Assembly (NCBI GenBank): GCA_965370045.1
Contig: CBDUSI010000154.1
Coordinates: 1-8,610 of the forward strand
Source of the DNA: CAZONU01 sp965370045
GTDB lineage: Bacteria; Planctomycetota; SZUA-567; JAKLDR01
Direction of reading: 5' to 3'
Length of the DNA stretch: 8,610 nt
Shown: positions 1 through 5,664 of the stretch, in pieces
How positions within the stretch are numbered: position 1 is the first letter of the stretch
How the letters are laid out: every line of letters starts with the position of its first letter
Program-made: the position numbers and the translations under genes
Notes under the pieces: model-generated
Databases searched by the model: none
What the model was told of the DNA's origin: nothing
The model's input: only the letters and a program-made list of their open reading frames with translations

Positions 1-26
1 CCCACCGCCCCCCCACCCCCCCGGGG
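1..26 (-). other. G-rich tract, possible G-quadruplex
   Basis: On the minus strand this stretch has two runs of seven G separated by one T, then a GG and a GGG run, which is enough for a four-tract G-quadruplex with one-base loops. It lies just past the end of the minus-strand genes and next to a strong hairpin. A role in ending or pausing transcription is inference only. The tract is also a common site for sequencing or assembly errors. Confidence 0.35.
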
Positions 27-29
27 CGC

Positions 30-71
30 GGGGCGGAAGGAGCTCTCCGCTTCTACGGAGTCCTCCGCCCC
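30..71 (-). other. GC-rich imperfect hairpin at the end of the minus-strand gene group
   Basis: GGGGCGGA (30-37) pairs with TCCGCCCC (64-71), GGA (39-41) with TCC (61-63), and CTCCG (45-49) with CGGAG (56-60). This leaves a six-base loop, a one-base bulge and a three-base bulge, for 16 pairs in total. The stop codon of the small ORF 53-193 lies in the loop region. No U-tract follows on either strand, so it is not a canonical intrinsic terminator. It could stabilise the 3' end of the minus-strand transcript. Confidence 0.5.
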
Positions 72-193
72 GTCCAGATCCTGCGACCGCTGGCAACTTC
101 CCACAAGAACTTGAAGATGTAATATGGTACATAGATAGGCCAGAGGAACAGATAGAAAAGGAAGGCCTCTGTACAACTCAGCTGGGCCTTCAT
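53..193 (-). CDS. small hydrophobic (probably membrane) protein of 46 residues
   Basis: The ORF runs on the minus strand from ATG at 193 to TAG at 53. Residues 10-31 are strongly hydrophobic and aromatic (FLFYLFLWPIYVPYYIFKFL), enough for one membrane span, and the tail is basic (GRRIWTGRRTP). An in-frame TGA four codons upstream fixes the start. About 70% of third codon positions are G or C, against roughly 40% in the open plus-strand frame over the same bases, which favours minus-strand coding. No good Shine-Dalgarno sequence precedes it. The stretch is less GC-rich than the rest of the left arm. It lies downstream of the nucleotidyltransferase and could be the last gene of that transcript or a leftover 3' neighbour of DUF502. 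I do not recognise a family. Confidence 0.4.
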   Translation of the reverse strand: MKAQLSCTEAFLFYLFLWPIYVPYYIFKFLWEVASGRRIWTGRRTP

Positions 194-207
194 CGGTCTG
201 ACTCACA

Positions 208-226
208 CAATATGGACAACATCTCT
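208..226. repeat. direct repeat A, copy 1 (orphan fragment of the nucleotidyltransferase 5' end)
   Basis: CAATATGGACAACATCTCT here is identical, 19 of 19, to 701-719, which encodes residues 7-13 of the nucleotidyltransferase on the minus strand and lies where the small partner gene overlaps it. This copy sits outside any intact gene and runs straight into copy 1 of repeat B, so it looks like a duplication remnant. Confidence 0.75.
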
Positions 227-292
227 AGCGATCTTCCCGCACATTTCAATGCTCCGTGGGGCCAAGCCCCTCACCCCGCCGCCGCGGCGGGC
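225..292. repeat. direct repeat B, copy 1 (copy of the DUF502 3' end and its flank)
   Basis: Bases 265-292 match 925-952 exactly (28 of 28), and 225-254 match 891-920 at 25 of 30, with a six-base insertion between the two blocks. The exact block copies the last codons (PAAAAG), the stop and the first bases past the DUF502 gene. It ends at base 292, four bases from the nucleotidyltransferase stop at 296-298. Confidence 0.8.
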
Positions 293-295
293 GAT

Positions 296-739
296 TCAGG
301 AGTCCGTCAGCCTCTCGACGTCGGCTTTGTCCTGCGGCCTTCCCGAGGCCTGCTTGTTCTTGATCAATTTGGCCTTGGAGATCACCGGCACCTTGAGGCA
401 TTCGATCTCCACCTCTTCGGAATCCTCCGCCGCTTCGTCGAAGGTCACGCCGTCTATCTCGGTGATGAGGTCGATTCTTCTGGGCGCCACGCCTATCTGG
501 AAGATGATCCCCGGCTTCCGGAAGTCCTCCTCGGAGACCTCTGCCATGGGCGCGCCGAAGGTCTTCAGGCTGCGCGCGACTTTCTTGCTGTTCTCGGGAC
601 TGGCTTTGACAAAGATGTCGATATCGCCGGTGGCTCTGGGAAGTCCGTGCGCGGCCAGCGCGTATGCGCCCACCAGTACGAACTCAACCTCTTCTTCCAG
701 CAATATGGACAACATCTCTTTGTAGTCTGGATTCAGCAT
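296..739 (-). CDS. DUF6036-type nucleotidyltransferase (minimal/AbiEii-like fold)
   Basis: This 147-residue protein has the family N-terminus: a short helix, then VGAYALAAHG (23-32), R35 and the GDID motif (38-41). D39 and D41 would be metal-binding carboxylates, and D90 in PRRIDLIT would be the third. A basic C-terminal segment with SKAKLIKNKQ and GRPQDKAD closes it. Length and ends fit a complete DUF6036/MNT-like protein. Such enzymes transfer a nucleotide to protein or RNA, and many relatives are parts of toxin-antitoxin-like modules; the substrate here is unknown. The start at 739 is preceded by GGGAG at a good distance. The first 56 bases overlap the upstream small gene in another frame, so translation is probably coupled. 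Repeat copies flank the module, which suggests duplication or recent acquisition. Confidence 0.85.
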   Translation of the reverse strand: MLNPDYKEMLSILLEEEVEFVLVGAYALAAHGLPRATGDIDIFVKASPENSKKVARSLKTFGAPMAEVSEEDFRKPGIIFQIGVAPRRIDLITEIDGVTFDEAAEDSEEVEIECLKVPVISKAKLIKNKQASGRPQDKADVERLTDS

Positions 740-881
740 CGAAGCTTCTCCCGAAGGAATACACTTCCGCCGTCAGCTCCCAGACGAACGAGAGCAGTTC
801 GGCAGGGGGCAACTCTGACCGCCCGTTGTCCTCCGCGGCGCTGCCGCGGATCACCCGGACGGCATTTCGATCCAGGTTCAT
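684..881 (-). CDS. small partner protein encoded upstream of and overlapping the nucleotidyltransferase
   Basis: This 65-residue protein has the look of a recurring small protein found just before DUF6036 nucleotidyltransferases: MNLDRNAVRVIRG at the start, EDNGRSELPPAELLSFVWEL in the middle, and a DAESRLQRDVVHI block near the C-terminus. I recall this pairing from other bacterial genomes and cannot run a search to confirm it. Only a weak purine stretch (AGAGAC) precedes the ATG. The gene starts 49 bases past the DUF502 stop and may be read from the same transcript. Its last 18 codons overlap the first codons of the nucleotidyltransferase in another frame, yet both products keep family features there. 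An antitoxin-like or regulatory role is inference. Confidence 0.7.
   Translation of the reverse strand: MNLDRNAVRVIRGSAAEDNGRSELPPAELLSFVWELTAEVYSFGRSFDAESRLQRDVVHIAGRRG
701..719. repeat. direct repeat A, copy 2 (in place, inside the overlapping genes)
   Basis: This is the parental copy of the 19-nt sequence also present at 208-226. It lies where the nucleotidyltransferase and its small partner overlap. Confidence 0.7.
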
Positions 882-890
882 GTCTCTATT

Positions 891-952
891 CTAGCGATTT
901 CCGCGCGCGTTTCAATGCTCTGCCAGCCCCTCACCCCGCCGCCGCGGCGGGC
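891..952. repeat. direct repeat B, copy 2 (in place, DUF502 3' end and intergenic region)
   Basis: This is the parental copy of 225-292. It spans the last six codons and stop of DUF502 and most of the gap to the small partner gene. The identical blocks are exactly 660 bases apart, the length of the intervening gene pair plus flanks. Confidence 0.8.
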
Positions 953-1548
953 TTCTTTTCGGTCTTCTTGGCCGAGATGCCCCCGGAGACGATGAAGGTC
1001 ATGACCTCGCCGCTCTCGGCCGCGAGCGGGGTCACCGTTCCGCGGGGCACGACGATCACGTTGCCCGCGAAGTTGTAGCTCTGCGGCAGGTAGACGGCCA
1101 CGTCGTCGGCCAGCCCCAGCACGGAGAGATCCTCGTTGGTCACGAAGCCCAGCACTCGCGCGCCCGAGCCGGGCACCAGGCTCACCAGCACCGGCTTGTC
1201 AAAGCTTTTCTTCTCGCCGACGAAGGCGCCGAAGAGGTCGCGTATCGAATTGTAGAGCATCTTGATCAGCGGCAGCCGCTCGAAGAGCTTGCCGGGAATG
1301 CCCATCAGCCGCTTGGTGAGGAAGTTTGAGGTCAGGAAGCCGATCAGCAGTATCCCCAGCACGATGACCAGGAACCCCAGGCCGGGAATCGTCTTCTGCT
1401 CCCCGGTGATGCTCTTGAAGACCGCCTTCTGCAGGGGCCCCAGGAGCCCGTCGATTTCCACGAAGGCCCAGGCCAGAATGGCCACCGTCAGACCCACCGG
1501 CGCGACCAGCAGCAGCCCGCTCAGGAACCAGCGTTTGAGGAGTTTCAT
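931..1548 (-). CDS. DUF502 family integral membrane protein
   Basis: At 205 residues this matches the usual DUF502 length. Two membrane helices are clear, at about 8-30 and 55-77. They are followed by the family hallmark PLIKMLYNSIRDL (93-105) and a soluble C-terminal domain with the LVPG, LGFVT, VYLPQSYNFAG and GEVMTFIVSGG segments. The function of DUF502 is not established. The protein should sit in the cytoplasmic membrane with the C-terminal domain on one side. The start at 1548 follows AGGAG with a short spacer. The extreme C-terminus (KKTEKKPAAAAG) is a low-complexity tail, and its coding bases are duplicated beyond the nucleotidyltransferase. The gene is divergent from the radical SAM operon and shares the 209-base intergenic region with it. 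Confidence 0.93.
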   Translation of the reverse strand: MKLLKRWFLSGLLLVAPVGLTVAILAWAFVEIDGLLGPLQKAVFKSITGEQKTIPGLGFLVIVLGILLIGFLTSNFLTKRLMGIPGKLFERLPLIKMLYNSIRDLFGAFVGEKKSFDKPVLVSLVPGSGARVLGFVTNEDLSVLGLADDVAVYLPQSYNFAGNVIVVPRGTVTPLAAESGEVMTFIVSGGISAKKTEKKPAAAAG

Positions 1549-1652
1549 CTCTCGTCTCCTTGAATTGGGGCCAGGGAAGTGATGTTACGCGTGGCCGGAA
1601 ACGCGGTCAAGACGGGTCTGCGCCCTCATCGAGAAGAGACCAAAGCGCCCCT

Positions 1653-1689
1653 TTGGCGCAAACGCCTGTAACGCGGCCGCTTGCGCCAA
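1653..1689. promoter_or_regulatory. inverted repeat, candidate operator in the divergent intergenic region
   Basis: TTGGCGCAA (1653-1661) and TTGCGCCAA (1681-1689) are perfect 9-base inverted copies 19 bases apart. A further CCAAAG/CTTTGG hairpin (1640-1656) overlaps the left arm. The pair lies 35-70 bases upstream of the radical SAM -10 candidate and between two divergent genes, a usual place for a repressor or activator site. No regulator is encoded in the window. Confidence 0.35.
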
Positions 1690-1724
1690 CTCTTTTCTTC
1701 CAGAAACTCCGAAACCTATATCAA

Positions 1725-1730
1725 TATAAT
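1725..1730 (+). promoter_or_regulatory. candidate -10 box for the radical SAM operon
   Basis: A perfect TATAAT lies in an AT-rich island (about 1710-1745) that stands out from the GC-rich surroundings, 27 bases before the radical SAM start. No good TTGACA-like -35 box lies 16-18 bases upstream, so an activator may be needed or the promoter may be of another class. Confidence 0.5.
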
Positions 1731-1744
1731 GGGTCTAATTCTTT

Positions 1745-1752
1745 AGGGAGGG
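1745..1752 (+). promoter_or_regulatory. ribosome binding site that sets the radical SAM start
   Basis: AGGGAGGG lies five bases before ATG 1758. The reading frame stays open upstream to about 1560, but that extension crosses the promoter, has no ribosome site of its own and encodes unremarkable sequence. The start at 1758 is therefore preferred. Confidence 0.75.
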
Positions 1753-1757
1753 ATTAC

Positions 1758-2867
1758 ATGGGACTCTTGAGCGCCTGCCGCACCTTCGGGCAGCTTCACG
1801 CCGCCAAGCGCCGCTTCGACGCCGAGAAGATCGCGCACCCGCTGACCTATCTTTTCTGGGAGTGCACCCTGGGCTGCAACCTTGCGTGTCGCCACTGCGG
1901 TTCGCGCTGCAGCCCGAAGCAGGCCGGCAAGGACGACCTCCCCGGCGAAGAGGTCAAGCGGGTATTCCGGGAGATCGCCGAGGACTTCGACGCCGGCGAG
2001 ATCACCATCGCGGTGACCGGCGGCGAGCCGTTGACCCGCCGGGACGTCTTCGATGTCATGGCCGAGGCCCACGACCTGGGCTTCTTCTGGGGCATGGTCA
2101 CCAACGCCGTCCTGATCAACGACAAGACCATTCGCAACATGGAGGAGTCCGGGATGGACACCGTCTCGGTCTCCATCGACGGCGACGAGGACGCCCACGC
2201 GGTGCTGCGCGGCTCGGTCGAGAACTTCCGGAAGTCCATGCGCGGGCTGGGGCTCTTGATCGACAAGGCCAAGTTCCTGGAGTGCGTGCAGGTCACCACC
2301 GTGGTCGGCAGCCACAACGTTGACATCCTCGAGAAGATGCACGAGACCTTCGCCTCGATGGGCGTGGGCGAGTGGCGCCTGCTGATGGTCGACCCCATCG
2401 GGAGGATGCTCGACGAGGAGAACCGCGGGCTGCTGCTCGACGGCGCGCAGCTCGGCAAGTTGCTGGACTTCGTGTCCGCCAAGCGCGCGGGCGGGGGCAT
2501 GCCGGTCACCTTCGAGGAGTCCGGCTTCCTGGGCCTGAAGTACGAGGGCAAGGTCCGCGACTACTACTTCCACTGCCCGGCGGGCATCAACATCGGCAGC
2601 ATTCTGCACGACGGGGCCATCAGCGCCTGCCCGTCGCTGGAGCGCCACATGGTCGAGGGCGACGCCCGCACCGAGCGCTTCAGCAAGGTCTGGGGCGAGC
2701 GCTTCGAGCGTTACCGGGACCGGGAGTCCACCCGCCGCAAGGGGCCCTGCCAGAAGTGCAAGTGGTGGAAGCACTGCGAGGGCGGCTCGCTGCACCTCTG
2801 GGACTGGGACGCCGCCGAGCCGCGGCTGTGTCACTTCAACATGCTCAAGGACGCCGGGAGCCTCTGA
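1758..2867 (+). CDS. radical SAM/SPASM protein, TIGR04133-like, maturase candidate for exported proteins
   Basis: The 369-residue protein opens with FWECTLGC and then the radical SAM cluster motif CNLACRHC (C40, C44, C47), followed by the SAM-binding TGGEPL (87-92), VTNAVLI and SVSIDGD strands. The C-terminal part is a SPASM-type domain for auxiliary iron-sulfur clusters: C273 (CPAG), DGAISACPSL with C291, C331-x2-C334-x5-C340 and C358. The pattern WEC-x3-CNL-x-C-x-HCGS, the EWRLLMVDPIGR strand, the GFLG-x-KYEG-x-VRD block and GINIGSILHDG match, from memory, the TIGR04133 family, whose Bacteroidetes members sit beside a putative modified lipoprotein. SPASM enzymes typically modify peptides or proteins with a SAM-derived radical. 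Here the enzyme heads an operon of six exported proteins, the nearest starting one base after its stop. The expected role is cytoplasmic modification of those proteins before export; this is inferred. Confidence 0.92.
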   Translation: MGLLSACRTFGQLHAAKRRFDAEKIAHPLTYLFWECTLGCNLACRHCGSRCSPKQAGKDDLPGEEVKRVFREIAEDFDAGEITIAVTGGEPLTRRDVFDVMAEAHDLGFFWGMVTNAVLINDKTIRNMEESGMDTVSVSIDGDEDAHAVLRGSVENFRKSMRGLGLLIDKAKFLECVQVTTVVGSHNVDILEKMHETFASMGVGEWRLLMVDPIGRMLDEENRGLLLDGAQLGKLLDFVSAKRAGGGMPVTFEESGFLGLKYEGKVRDYYFHCPAGINIGSILHDGAISACPSLERHMVEGDARTERFSKVWGERFERYRDRESTRRKGPCQKCKWWKHCEGGSLHLWDWDAAEPRLCHFNMLKDAGSL

Positions 2868-2868
2868 G

Positions 2869-3603
2869 ATGGCGCGCGCCGCGAGGAGAGCCAAGACCTG
2901 GGTGTGGTACCTGGCCGGCTGCCTGTGCGCGCTGGTCTGGGGCCGGAGCGCCGAGGCCGGCACCCCGCCCGAGCCGCCGCCACCGCCCTACGGGGTGAGG
3001 GCGGTCCACCCCGATGTCGAGAAGAACCGCAAGAAGGCCGAGAAGCTGGTCGACGAATACCTCGCCCCGGTGCCGGCGAAGGCCCCCGGCGAGAAGGCCG
3101 GCAAAGAGATCAAGCGGCTGGTCGCCGATTTCGGAGCGGAGAACCACGGGAAGCGCGAGGCCGCCTCGCGGGCCGTCGTGAAGCACGGCGCCGCGGCGCT
3201 GGCCGAGCTGCGCCTGGCGGCCCATGGCAAGCCGCTGAAATCCGCGGAGGTCGCCCAGCGCGCCGGCCTGGCCATCGCGGCCATCGAGGCCGCCGCTCGC
3301 AAGGCGCTGGTGGCCCGGCTCAAGGCTCTGGGCCCGGCGGCCCGGCAGGTTGTCCTCTATCGGCACACGCGGGCCCAGAGAACCCTCAAGAAGGAGCAAG
3401 GCGTCGTCCAGGAGGCGAAGAAGGCGGGCAAGACCGAGGTGGTTAAGACCGAGACGGCCAAGAAGGCCGAGGCCCTCCTGCGGGCGGCCAGGGAGCGGTT
3501 CGTGGCGCTCAGCCGGCTGGTTCGCGTGCTGGTGCCCCGCCGGGATTCCCTGCCGCCGCCCTACGGCTCCCCGCCGCCGCCACCCAGGAAGATAGGAGAC
3601 TGA
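2869..3603 (+). CDS. exported YG-motif protein 1, signal peptide plus HEAT-like domain and coiled coil
   Basis: The 244-residue product has a basic start and a hydrophobic core (WVWYLAGCLCALVWG, 11-25), with likely cleavage after AEA (28-30). Directly after this comes a proline run and a first motif, PYGVRAVHP (Y41). Then come the family block LVDEYLA (60-66), a HEAT-like helical region with REAASRAVVKHG (96-107), and a lysine/alanine-rich probable coiled coil (about 140-222). The C-terminus carries a second motif, PPYGSPPPPP (Y232), in a proline-rich tail. It begins one base after the radical SAM stop, with its ribosome site inside that gene, so the two are probably translationally coupled. 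Function is unknown. I infer that the protein acts in the periplasm or cell envelope and is a substrate of the radical SAM enzyme. Confidence 0.8.
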   Translation: MARAARRAKTWVWYLAGCLCALVWGRSAEAGTPPEPPPPPYGVRAVHPDVEKNRKKAEKLVDEYLAPVPAKAPGEKAGKEIKRLVADFGAENHGKREAASRAVVKHGAAALAELRLAAHGKPLKSAEVAQRAGLAIAAIEAAARKALVARLKALGPAARQVVLYRHTRAQRTLKKEQGVVQEAKKAGKTEVVKTETAKKAEALLRAARERFVALSRLVRVLVPRRDSLPPPYGSPPPPPRKIGD

Positions 3604-3604
3604 C

Positions 3605-3841
3605 ATGGCTCGGATGATGGGCAATGCCAAGGCGCGTCTGTGGTGGGTCGCGGGACTCTTCTGCGCGCTGCTGGTCGGCGTGGGCGGCTGCGGGGAGGAA
3701 AAGCCGGCGGTTTGCAAGTACGGCGGCCGCCCTCGGCCGAAGCCGAAAACCGAGCCGGTGAAGCCCGCGAAACCGAAGGCGCCCGTCGAAAAGCCGGAAG
3801 CGCCCGCCGAAAAGCTGTCGGAGCCGGATAAAGGGGGTTGA
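3605..3841 (+). CDS. small YG-motif lipoprotein
   Basis: This 78-residue protein begins with the same leader type as the neighbouring exported proteins (MARMMGNAKARLWWVAGLFC), but the leader ends in a lipobox, VGGC, with C29 as the probable lipid-bearing cysteine. The mature part is only about 50 residues: CGEEKPAVCKYGG, then RPRPKPK and a Lys/Pro/Glu-rich, probably disordered tail. The motif KYGGRPRP (Y39) lies ten residues after the lipidated cysteine, the layout I recall for lipoproteins beside TIGR04133 enzymes. A second cysteine (C37) is two residues before the tyrosine. There is no HEAT-like domain. AGGAG lies just before the start, which follows the previous stop by one base. It is the simplest candidate substrate in the operon. 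Confidence 0.8.
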   Translation: MARMMGNAKARLWWVAGLFCALLVGVGGCGEEKPAVCKYGGRPRPKPKTEPVKPAKPKAPVEKPEAPAEKLSEPDKGG

Positions 3842-3845
3842 GGGG

Positions 3846-4868
3846 ATGATGGGGAAAATCGTATATCGGGCGGCGCTGGCCGCGCTGGTCTGCGTGCTGG
3901 CCGCCGCCGGCGCGTCGCGCGCCGGGGAGCCCGGCAAGGACGCGGAGGCCCTCGCCAAGCAGCGCGCCATAGAGGCCGCCGAGGAGAGGAGAGCCCTCGC
4001 CGAGGAACTCGCCGAGCGGAGGGCCGCGAAGGAAGCCGCCAGCAAGAAGGCCGCGGCCGAGAAAACCGCCAAAGCGAAGAAGAAGGTCGCCGCGGCTGCC
4101 GCGGTCACGCTCCGCCCCAGGTTCACGGTGGGCGAGAAGACCGTGGAGGCTGTCAAGGGCGGCAAGGTGATCTGGAAGCTCGACGCCAAGATGCCCGTCG
4201 GCGGCGTGATCGTCGAACGTTCCTATTGGTACGTCTTCTCCAAGGACGAGACGAAGCTCGCGCGGGTCCAGGCCCGCAGCGGAAAGCTGACCTACTCCAC
4301 CAGGTTCCGGGTCCACAACAAGGGGGAGGCCGTCAAGCTGGTGGACCAGTACCTGGCCTTGCTCAAGCCGGTGAAGCTCACCCCCGAGATCAAGAAGCGA
4401 ATAGAAGAGTGCATCAAGAACCTGGGCTCCTTGGAGTTCACCGTCCGCGACGCGGCCTCCCAGGAGCTGGTCAAGATCGGCAAGGTCGCGCTGCCCGCCC
4501 TGCAGGCGGCGACCAAGAGCAAGGACCTGGAAACCGCCGAGCGGGCCAAGGTGGCCATCGAGCACGTCCAGGCTACCGGGGTCGTGGCCGCGCTGCGCGG
4601 CCTGGGCTGGTCGACCAAGCTGGTAATCTACAAGCGGGGCGTCGCGGCCAACCAGGCGCTCGGGAAGTGCGCGACCGAGCTGGCCGCCGCCGAGAAGGCC
4701 GGCAAGAAGGACGAGGTCGCCAGGCTCAAGATCAAGCTGGCCGAAGCCGGCAAGCGTCTGAAGGCCCTCGGTGACTTGCAGAAGAAGGTCCTGGGGTACC
4801 GCGGGGGCCTGCCGGTGTTCGGCGGGCTCGGCGGGCGGATGCAGGTGCAGGGCCTGATAGCGAAGTGA
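3846..4868 (+). CDS. exported protein with coiled coil, PQQ-like blade and HEAT-like domain
   Basis: The 340-residue product has a signal peptide (hydrophobic core about 8-23, likely cleavage near ASRAG). A highly charged Ala/Glu/Lys/Arg helix, probably a coiled coil, follows (30-85). Residues 100-155 resemble one blade of a PQQ-type beta-propeller: GGKVIWKLDA, then YWYVFSKDETKLARVQARSGKLTY. From 160 on it aligns with its operon paralogues: LVDQYLA (165-171), RDAASQELVKIGKVALPAL (201-219) and a helical coiled coil to about 315. The C-terminus reads VFGGLGGRM where paralogues have a Y-G motif, so the tyrosine appears replaced by F325. No YG motif follows the leader. Two ATGs lie at the start (3846 and 3849). 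The gene begins four bases after the previous stop. Confidence 0.8.
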   Translation: MMGKIVYRAALAALVCVLAAAGASRAGEPGKDAEALAKQRAIEAAEERRALAEELAERRAAKEAASKKAAAEKTAKAKKKVAAAAAVTLRPRFTVGEKTVEAVKGGKVIWKLDAKMPVGGVIVERSYWYVFSKDETKLARVQARSGKLTYSTRFRVHNKGEAVKLVDQYLALLKPVKLTPEIKKRIEECIKNLGSLEFTVRDAASQELVKIGKVALPALQAATKSKDLETAERAKVAIEHVQATGVVAALRGLGWSTKLVIYKRGVAANQALGKCATELAAAEKAGKKDEVARLKIKLAEAGKRLKALGDLQKKVLGYRGGLPVFGGLGGRMQVQGLIAK

Positions 4869-4880
4869 AGAGGCGGGAAG

Positions 4881-4885
4881 AGGAG
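4881..4885 (+). promoter_or_regulatory. ribosome binding site for the gene at 4894
   Basis: AGGAG lies eight bases before ATG 4894 and supports that start, which also gives a complete leader matching the paralogues. Confidence 0.6.
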
Positions 4886-4893
4886 CGTCAATC

Positions 4894-5619
4894 ATGGCAC
4901 GGATGATCGGAACGACCAAGAGCTGGATATGGTGGCTGGGGGGCTTGCTCTGCGCAGTGGTCTTCGGCGGGTCCGCCCAGGCCGGGGCGCCCATTGCCGC
5001 GCGCTACGGGATGAAGAGCCGCCCGCCGGCGCCGGTCAAGCCCGCGGCTACCGAGAAGCAGAAGAAACGGGCCGCCGCACTGGTCGACGCCTACCTGGCC
5101 GGTGAGGGCACGGCCGCGCCCAGCGCCGCGGAGAACAAGCAGATCGCCAAGCTGATCACCGACATGGGCGCGGACGATTACGCGGCGCGCGAGGCGGCCA
5201 GCAGGGCGGTGCTCAAGTTCGGCGGCAAGGCCCTCAAGCAGCTCAAGGCGGCCACCGGGAGCAAGGACCCCGAGGTGGTCCAGCGCGCGGAGATAGCCAT
5301 CAAGGCCATCGGCGCGGGCGGGAACAACGCGGTGGTCCTGGAGCTGCGCAAGCTCCGCTCGGCCACGAGGCTGGTCATCCGCGAGAAGCTGGCCGCCCTC
5401 AGGAAGGAGGCCTACAAGGCCGAGCTCATGACCATCGCCCTGGAGAGCCAGAAGAAGACCGCCGAGGCCGGCAAGCAGCGCAAGCTGGCCGCCGCGGCCA
5501 ACAAGAAGGTCGCTGAGCTGAACAAGCTCCACTCACTGGTGCTGGGCACGTCCCGTCTCATCAACCAGCGTCGCGCCCAGCCGGCTTACGGCATCCCGCG
5601 GCCGAGGATGCTTAAGTAG
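4894..5619 (+). CDS. exported YG-motif protein 2, HEAT-like domain and coiled coil
   Basis: The 241-residue product opens with the shared leader MARMIGTTKSWIWWLGGLLC and has likely signal cleavage after AQA (28-30). The first motif, ARYGMKSRPPAP (Y38), follows within eight residues. Next come LVDAYLA (63-69), a HEAT-like segment with REAASRAVLKFGGKAL (99-114) and PEVVQRAEIAIKAI (126-139), then LELRKLRSATRLVI and a coiled-coil helix to about 217. The tail ends in a second motif, PAYGIPRPRM (Y232), two residues from the stop. It is closest to the protein at 6818, with long near-identical stretches in both protein and DNA, which points to a fairly recent gene duplication. It lies 25 bases after the previous gene in the operon. 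Function is unknown; I infer an envelope location and radical SAM modification. Confidence 0.82.
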   Translation: MARMIGTTKSWIWWLGGLLCAVVFGGSAQAGAPIAARYGMKSRPPAPVKPAATEKQKKRAAALVDAYLAGEGTAAPSAAENKQIAKLITDMGADDYAAREAASRAVLKFGGKALKQLKAATGSKDPEVVQRAEIAIKAIGAGGNNAVVLELRKLRSATRLVIREKLAALRKEAYKAELMTIALESQKKTAEAGKQRKLAAAANKKVAELNKLHSLVLGTSRLINQRRAQPAYGIPRPRMLK

Positions 5620-5664
5620 TCCGGCCCGCGGAACCGCGAAGGGGAGCTTGAGGAGGGCGGGAAG

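Noticed and set aside
225..952. Integron-like cassette with recombination sites, suggested by the repeats around the nucleotidyltransferase pair
   Set aside because: The exact repeat is DUF502 coding sequence and its flank, without the paired simple sites of attC, and no integrase is present. Duplication with deletion explains it better.
2..1078. A plus-strand frame open from the window start to 1078 (including a 288-residue ORF at 212)
   Set aside because: It lies opposite the DUF502, nucleotidyltransferase and partner genes, which have clear family motifs. Its codon third positions are not coding-like and its sequence shows no recognisable domain.
1560..1757. N-terminal extension of the radical SAM protein by 66 residues
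   Set aside because: It would cover the inverted repeat and -10 box, lacks a ribosome site and is not protein-like; ATG 1758 has AGGGAGGG at the right distance.
1743..2963. 406-residue antisense ORF across the radical SAM gene
   Set aside because: It is a low-information Leu/Val/Ala/Gly/Asp-rich shadow of a GC-rich gene on the other strand, with no motif and no ribosome site.
3561..4994. 477-residue antisense ORF
   Set aside because: It spans three well-supported operon genes and their gaps, and its composition is that of a complement-strand shadow.
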